A stretch of DNA of 64,000 nucleotides from Pseudomonas japonica (GTDB lineage: Bacteria > Pseudomonadota > Gammaproteobacteria > Pseudomonadales > Pseudomonadaceae): assembly GCF_013522925.1 (NCBI RefSeq), contig NZ_JAAMQU010000001.1:124001-188000 (forward strand). The letters are read 5' to 3'. The position numbers and the translations under genes were made by a program. Below, piece by piece: positions 59,992 through 64,000 of the stretch; position 1 is the first letter of the stretch, and every line of letters begins with the position of its first letter. Under the pieces are notes generated by a model. That model worked only from the letters and a program-made list of their open reading frames with translations, ran no database searches and was not told the DNA's origin.

Positions 59992-61446
59992 CTAGGCCGG
60001 GCGATAAACGCGCACATTGGCGTGCCCCTCGCTGAGCAGGTGATGAGCATGCAGCCTGCTCATGACACCTTTGTCGCAATACAACAGGTATTGCCGGGCA
60101 GGATCGAGATCCTTGAACCGGCTGTTCAACGCATAGAAAGGCAACGTACGAACTTCGACCCCTTCCAGGGCCAATGGGTCGTCTTCCTGGGCATCGGGGT
60201 GACGAATGTCGAGCACTATATGGCTGGCCAGGGCTTCGGCGACTTCTTCGATCTCCACCTGCTTGCCCAGCTCGTCGATCACATGGTCGATCGAGACGAG
60301 GCGCGCACGCTCCAGGGCGCTTTCCAGCACGGCCATGTCAAAGCGCTGCTCTTCGCGCTCGATGCGATAACCGCGCGCGCTGGTAGTCGGGTTCACCGAG
60401 ATCACGCCGCAGTATTCTGGCATGTGCTTGGCGAAATCGGCGGTGCCGATCTCGACCGCGGTGTCGATGATGTCCTGCTTGTGAGTAGCAAGCAACGGCC
60501 GCAGGACAAGCGTAGGGGTAACCGAGTCGATCACTGCCAGGTTGGTCAGCGTCTGGCTGGACACCTGGGAAATCGCCTCCCCGGTGACCAGCGCGTCGAT
60601 TTCGAGGCGCTCGGCCATGCGGCTGGCGGCACGCAGCATCATCCGCTTGAGGATAACGCCCATCTGGCTGTCGTCCACCTTGGCGAGGATTTCGCCTACC
60701 ACCTCTTCGAAGGGCACGCTGATGAACAGCACCCGATGGGAGCTGCCGTACTTCTTCCACAGGTAATGGGCGACTTCCATCACACCCAGTTCGTGGGCGC
60801 GGCCACCGAGGTTGAAGAAGCAGAAGTGGGTCATCAACCCGCGGCGCATCATCTGATAGGCCGCCACGGTGGAGTCGAACCCGCCGGACATCAGCACAAG
60901 GGTTTGCTCCAGCGCGCCCAATGGATAGCCGCCGATGCCCTTATGCTGGTTGTGGATAACGAACAGGCGCTTGTCGCGGATTTCCATCCGCACCACAACC
61001 TCAGGGTGCTTGAGGTCGATACCGGCCGCGCCGCATTGCTGGCGCAACTGGCTGCCAACGTAGCGGTCAACGTCCATGGAAGTGAAATCGTGTCGGCCCC
61101 CGCGCTTGCAGCGCACGGAAAAGCGCTTGCCGGGCAGCAGGTGACCGAAGTGGGCCTTGCACTTGGCCACGATGTCGTCAAAGTCACCCAGGGGGTATTC
61201 ATCCACCTGCAGGAAGTGGGTAATGCCCGGTGTGCAGCTCAGGCGCTCGATCAGTTCCTTGAGCACCTTGGCGTCGGTGACTTTCGTTTGAACCTCGAGG
61301 TTGTCCCACACGCCCGTTACCGCAATATCGGGGTCCAGGTCACGCACCACCGCGCGAATGTTCTTCGCCAGCTGGCGGATGAACTGCTTGCGCACCGGCC
61401 GGCTTTTGATGGTGATCTCGGGGAAAACTTTAACGATCAATTTCAT
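59992..61446 (-). CDS. thiI: tRNA 4-thiouridine synthase / thiazole sulfur carrier ThiI
   Basis: ThiI makes 4-thiouridine at position 8 of tRNA and can supply sulfur for thiamine thiazole. The 484-aa protein has the N-terminal ferredoxin-like and THUMP domains, the PP-loop [16 protein letters not shown] near 185, and a C-terminal rhodanese domain with the persulfide Cys in [11 protein letters not shown] near 455. That long form with rhodanese matches E. coli-type enzymes. Start ATG 61446; it is divergent from glnA over 322 bp. Confidence 0.96.
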   Translation of the reverse strand: MKLIVKVFPEITIKSRPVRKQFIRQLAKNIRAVVRDLDPDIAVTGVWDNLEVQTKVTDAKVLKELIERLSCTPGITHFLQVDEYPLGDFDDIVAKCKAHFGHLLPGKRFSVRCKRGGRHDFTSMDVDRYVGSQLRQQCGAAGIDLKHPEVVVRMEIRDKRLFVIHNQHKGIGGYPLGALEQTLVLMSGGFDSTVAAYQMMRRGLMTHFCFFNLGGRAHELGVMEVAHYLWKKYGSSHRVLFISVPFEEVVGEILAKVDDSQMGVILKRMMLRAASRMAERLEIDALVTGEAISQVSSQTLTNLAVIDSVTPTLVLRPLLATHKQDIIDTAVEIGTADFAKHMPEYCGVISVNPTTSARGYRIEREEQRFDMAVLESALERARLVSIDHVIDELGKQVEIEEVAEALASHIVLDIRHPDAQEDDPLALEGVEVRTLPFYALNSRFKDLDPARQYLLYCDKGVMSRLHAHHLLSEGHANVRVYRPA

Positions 61447-61540
61447 GAACAGCGCGCGCAATGGCCCAGCTGAAAAAAGGGGCAGCATTATAGCGGAAAT
61501 TGTTCAAGCTTTGACCAACTATCTGTCGAAAGCTCGGAAA
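61447..61540 (-). other. thiI upstream region
   Basis: The ~94 bp between thiI and the first NtrC-like box must contain the thiI promoter. I found no coding sequence and no strong promoter pair. Confidence 0.4.
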
Positions 61541-61586
61541 GCACCATTTTGGGACGCCTTGAACGAGCCTCGCCCCGTTAAGGTGC
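61541..61586 (+). promoter_or_regulatory. two NtrC-like enhancer boxes of glnA
   Basis: Box 1 GCACCATTTTGGGAC (61541-61555) and box 2 GCCCCGTTAAGGTGC (61572-61586) both fit GCACC-N5-GGTGC, each with one perfect half-site. Their centres are 31 bp apart and lie about 138 and 107 bp upstream of the predicted start, close to the E. coli glnAp2 enhancers at -140 and -108. Confidence 0.7.
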
Positions 61587-61613
61587 GAAGCTTTTCTGGC
61601 TGCCGCCTGTAAG

Positions 61614-61635
61614 TCCCGCAAAAACGGGCTTTTTT
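61614..61635 (+). terminator. terminator-like hairpin between glnA enhancers and promoter
   Basis: CCCG-CAAAAA-CGGG-C is followed by six T. The stem is only 4 bp of GC, so its strength is uncertain. It would stop plus-strand transcripts entering from the enhancer region before the sigma-54 start site. Confidence 0.45.
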
Positions 61636-61659
61636 CGAGCCATGCCCATCTCGGGGCAC

Positions 61660-61675
61660 TGGCATGCAAATTGCT
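61660..61675 (+). promoter_or_regulatory. sigma-54 promoter of glnA
   Basis: TGGCATG-CAAA-TTGCT matches the -24/-12 consensus TGGCACG-N4-TTGCW at all but one position. Transcription would begin near 61686, leaving an ~83-nt leader before the glnA ATG. Confidence 0.9.
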
Positions 61676-61768
61676 CCCTTGTGAGGCAGGTTGCCTTGGC
61701 CGAGTATGCGGCGGCAGCACTGAATCCAGGGGCGCACACAGTCCGTCCCCATCCACCCGGAGGACAAC

Positions 61769-63175
61769 ATGTCGAAGTCGGTTCAACTCATCAAAGATCA
61801 TGACGTTAAATGGATTGATCTGCGCTTCACTGATACCAAAGGCAAGCAGCAGCACGTCACCATGCCGGCTCGCGACGCTCTGGATGATGACTTCTTCGAA
61901 GTCGGCAAGATGTTCGACGGCTCCTCCATCGCTGGCTGGAAAGGCATCGAAGCGTCCGACATGATCCTGCTGCCAGACGACGAAACCGCCGTGCTGGACC
62001 CGTTCACCGAAGAGCCGACGCTGATCCTGGTCTGCGACATCATCGAACCTTCCACCATGCAAGGTTACGATCGCGACCCGCGCGCCATCGCCCACCGCGC
62101 CGAGGAATACCTCAAGTCCACCGGCATCGGTGACACCGTATTCGTAGGCCCGGAGCCAGAATTCTTCATCTTCGACGAAGTGAAGTTCAAGTCCGACATC
62201 TCCGGCTCGATGTTCAAGATCTTCTCCGAACAAGCTTCCTGGATGACCGATCAGGACGTGGACGGCGGCAACAAGGGCCACCGCCCAGGCGTGAAAGGCG
62301 GCTACTTCCCGGTTCCACCGGTCGATCACGACCACGAAATCCGCACTGCAATGTGCAACGCCCTGGAAGAAATGGGCCTGACCGTTGAAGTTCACCACCA
62401 CGAAGTGGCGACTGCCGGCCAGAACGAAATCGGCGTCAAGTTCAACACCCTGGTGAAGAAGGCCGACGAAACCCAAACGCTGAAGTACGTTGTTCACAAC
62501 GTTGCCGACGCCTACGGCCGCACCGCGACCTTCATGCCAAAGCCGCTGTATGGCGATAACGGCTCGGGTATGCACGTGCACATGTCCATCTCCAAGGATG
62601 GCAAGAACACCTTCGCTGGCGAAGGCTATGCCGGCCTGTCCGATACCGCCCTGTACTTCATCGGCGGCATCATCAAGCACGGCAAGGCACTGAACGGCTT
62701 CACCAACCCGTCGACCAACTCGTACAAGCGTCTGGTCCCAGGTTTCGAAGCACCGGTGATGCTGGCCTACTCGGCTCGCAACCGCTCCGCGTCCATCCGC
62801 ATTCCTTACGTGAACAGCCCCAAAGGCCGCCGTATCGAAGCACGCTTCCCGGATCCGGCTGCCAACCCGTACCTGGCCTTCGCCGCGCTGCTGATGGCCG
62901 GCCTGGACGGTATCCAGAACAAGATCCACCCTGGCGATGCCGCGGACAAGAACCTGTACGACCTGCCGCCTGAAGAGGCCAAGGAAATCCCACAGGTATG
63001 TGGCAGCCTGAAAGAAGCCCTGGAAGAGCTGGACAAGGGCCGCGCCTTCCTGACCAAGGGCGGCGTGTTCTCTGACGACTTCATCGATGCCTACATCGAG
63101 CTGAAGTCCGAAGAAGAAATCAAGGTTCGCACCTTCGTGCACCCGCTGGAATACGACCTGTACTACAGCGTCTGA
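61769..63175 (+). CDS. glnA: glutamine synthetase, type I
   Basis: GlnA condenses glutamate and ammonia with ATP and is the main ammonium-assimilation enzyme. The 468-aa product is the GSI-beta type: the adenylylation site is Tyr in [13 protein letters not shown] near 398. Metal and substrate motifs are [18 protein letters not shown] near 52, [10 protein letters not shown] near 128 and the ATP-binding region of [14 protein letters not shown] (here [14 protein letters not shown]) near 318. Control is expected at two levels: NtrC/sigma-54 transcription and GlnE adenylylation. Confidence 0.98.
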   Translation: MSKSVQLIKDHDVKWIDLRFTDTKGKQQHVTMPARDALDDDFFEVGKMFDGSSIAGWKGIEASDMILLPDDETAVLDPFTEEPTLILVCDIIEPSTMQGYDRDPRAIAHRAEEYLKSTGIGDTVFVGPEPEFFIFDEVKFKSDISGSMFKIFSEQASWMTDQDVDGGNKGHRPGVKGGYFPVPPVDHDHEIRTAMCNALEEMGLTVEVHHHEVATAGQNEIGVKFNTLVKKADETQTLKYVVHNVADAYGRTATFMPKPLYGDNGSGMHVHMSISKDGKNTFAGEGYAGLSDTALYFIGGIIKHGKALNGFTNPSTNSYKRLVPGFEAPVMLAYSARNRSASIRIPYVNSPKGRRIEARFPDPAANPYLAFAALLMAGLDGIQNKIHPGDAADKNLYDLPPEEAKEIPQVCGSLKEALEELDKGRAFLTKGGVFSDDFIDAYIELKSEEEIKVRTFVHPLEYDLYYSV

Positions 63176-63191
63176 TCCCGCCTGGTTGTAC

Positions 63192-63220
63192 GAAAAGGCC
63201 TCCTTCGGGAGGCCTTTTTC
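63192..63220 (+). terminator. intrinsic terminator of glnA
   Basis: GAAAAGGCCTCC-TTCG-GGAGGCC followed by TTTTTC about 17 nt after the glnA stop: a 7-bp GC stem with a UUCG loop and a T run. Confidence 0.95.
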
Positions 63221-63333
63221 ATGGGCGGAAATGACAGGAAGCAAAACCGGGGAGCAGTCCTTTGATCGCGGCTGGCGAAGCCATGGATTTACTGGCATAA
63301 CGGAGCGCCAAACCAATAACAACGGAACCTCGC

Positions 63334-63891
63334 ATGCCTAAGCTTTCTGCATTTTGCCTGGCCCTGGTCGGCAGTGCCTTTGCCAGCCTTGCAGCCGCCG
63401 CCACGCCCGCCCCCGCCGAATTGCCTTCACTGTTGAGCAGCATCGAGCAGCGCCTGAACATTGCTGACCAGGTGGCCTTGAGCAAATGGGATAGCAAGAA
63501 GCCTGTGGAAGATCGCGCCCGCGAGCGCGAGGTGATCGCAGGCGCGGTAGTGCTGGCGCCCGAATACAAGCTCGAGCCGGCATTCGTGGAGCAGTTCTTC
63601 GCAGCCCAGATCGAAGCCAACAAGCTGGTGCAGTATGGCCTGCTGGTGGACTGGCGCCTCAGAGGCGAGGCCCCGAACAGCCCGCGGCCCGACCTGGTCG
63701 GGCAGATCCGTCCGCAACTCGACGGCCTGCAGAAAGCCCTCCTGCTACAACTGGCAGCCTTCACACCCTACCGCAGCAGCCCTGACTGCCCGCAGTGGGT
63801 CGCCGGCGCTATCGATCGCGCCAACAGGGATGCCCTGCACCGCCTGGCGCTCACCCGCGCTACCGGCGAGCTGTGCTCTGCCGCGCATTAA
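63334..63891 (+). CDS. periplasmic chorismate mutase (AroQ-gamma type)
   Basis: A 185-aa protein with a signal peptide ending near SLAAAA. The mature part is all helical and matches secreted AroQ chorismate mutases: the N-terminal Arg in LLSSIEQRLNIADQVALSKW, the Lys in KWDSKKPVEDRAREREVI (given in part), and later Q/E residues in VEQFFAAQIEANKLVQYGLL. Two cysteines (DCPQW and GELCS) could form a disulfide. Secreted chorismate mutases convert chorismate to prephenate in the periplasm; their role in pseudomonads is not settled. A ~110-bp gap and terminator separate it from glnA. Confidence 0.87.
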   Translation: MPKLSAFCLALVGSAFASLAAAATPAPAELPSLLSSIEQRLNIADQVALSKWDSKKPVEDRAREREVIAGAVVLAPEYKLEPAFVEQFFAAQIEANKLVQYGLLVDWRLRGEAPNSPRPDLVGQIRPQLDGLQKALLLQLAAFTPYRSSPDCPQWVAGAIDRANRDALHRLALTRATGELCSAAH

Positions 63892-63957
63892 CCCGTGATT
63901 GGCGAACAGGCCTGATCTATGCTGGTCAGGCCGCCGACGCCTTGCCGAGTAGTCACC

Positions 63958-64000
63958 ATGCGCCATGCCCTTTTGCTGCTGATCCCCCTCCTGTGTGCCC
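63958..64000 (+). CDS. start of a secreted or membrane protein (cut by window end)
   Basis: Fourteen codons beginning RHALLLLIPLLCA, which looks like a signal peptide. In pseudomonads a DUF4124 protein gene is often found between glnA and ntrBC, but nothing visible here proves that identity. Confidence 0.45.
   Translation, partial: MRHALLLLIPLLCA

Noticed and set aside
58039..61473. A very long plus-strand open frame (over 1100 codons) across typA and thiI
   Set aside because: It is antisense to two clear conserved genes and runs through their intergenic gap. In GC-rich DNA, antisense frames in register with real codons stay open because stop codons are rare; composition (His/Gln/Val-rich) is that of such shadows.

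Overview
The window is ordinary chromosomal DNA of a high-GC gammaproteobacterium, almost certainly a Pseudomonas of the P. putida type. The evidence is the set of neighbourhoods: pilMNOPQ-aroKB next to ponA, argS-SPOR-hslVU followed by the medium-chain-length PHA cluster phaC1-Z-C2-D with phaFI opposed, ubiEJB-hisIE-tatABC, opgGH, a CbrB/HutC-type hut cluster, and thiI-glnA. About 60 protein genes fill nearly all of it. I saw no rRNA, tRNA, CRISPR array, prophage, integrase or insertion sequence. The species cannot be named from the sequence alone.

Layout. 1-7.5 kb (minus strand): the type IV pilus assembly and secretin operon pilM-N-O-P-Q, then shikimate genes aroK and aroB and a cut-off DamX-like gene. 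7.7-10.1 kb: ponA (PBP1A), facing maeB. 11.6-17.6 kb: a secreted thermonuclease, rpmE, priA, argS and a SPOR-domain gene. 17.8-19.7 kb: hslVU behind a heat-shock-type promoter. 19.7-26.9 kb: a DUF971 gene, the PHA cluster and a PHA-system small protein. 27-33 kb: one tightly packed plus-strand run for ubiquinone (ubiE, ubiJ, ubiB), histidine biosynthesis (hisI, hisE), Tat export (tatA, tatB, tatC) and 16S rRNA methylation (rsmE). 33-39 kb (minus): opgGH for osmoregulated glucans, dtd and pip. 39-49 kb: histidine/urocanate degradation (hutG, I, V, W, an NCS1 permease, U, D, C; hutF divergent). 49-56 kb: a lipocalin, a small unknown, a dCache chemoreceptor, fbp and glgP. 56-64 kb: a YkgJ-type Cys cluster protein, NfeD plus SPFH membrane proteins, typA, thiI, glnA, a periplasmic chorismate mutase and the first codons of one more gene.

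The regulatory DNA is the most informative part. hutU and hutF each carry a sigma-54-type -24/-12 element with a HutC-type palindrome at almost the same distance downstream, over the expected start point. glnA has a sigma-54 promoter with two NtrC-like boxes at about -138 and -107, close to the classical enteric glnAp2 arrangement, and a short terminator-like hairpin between the boxes and the promoter. hslVU has a sigma-32-like promoter. The rpmE terminator appears to lie inside the signal-peptide codons of the downstream nuclease gene. REP-type repeats, some as inverted pairs, sit in several intergenic gaps.

The hut cluster has no hutH (histidine ammonia-lyase) and no gene for the binding protein of its ABC transporter, so as written it encodes urocanate use rather than complete histidine use. 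I did not find a convincing wholly new system; the observations worth testing are regulatory architectures, gene content of the hut cluster and a few uncharacterised small genes.
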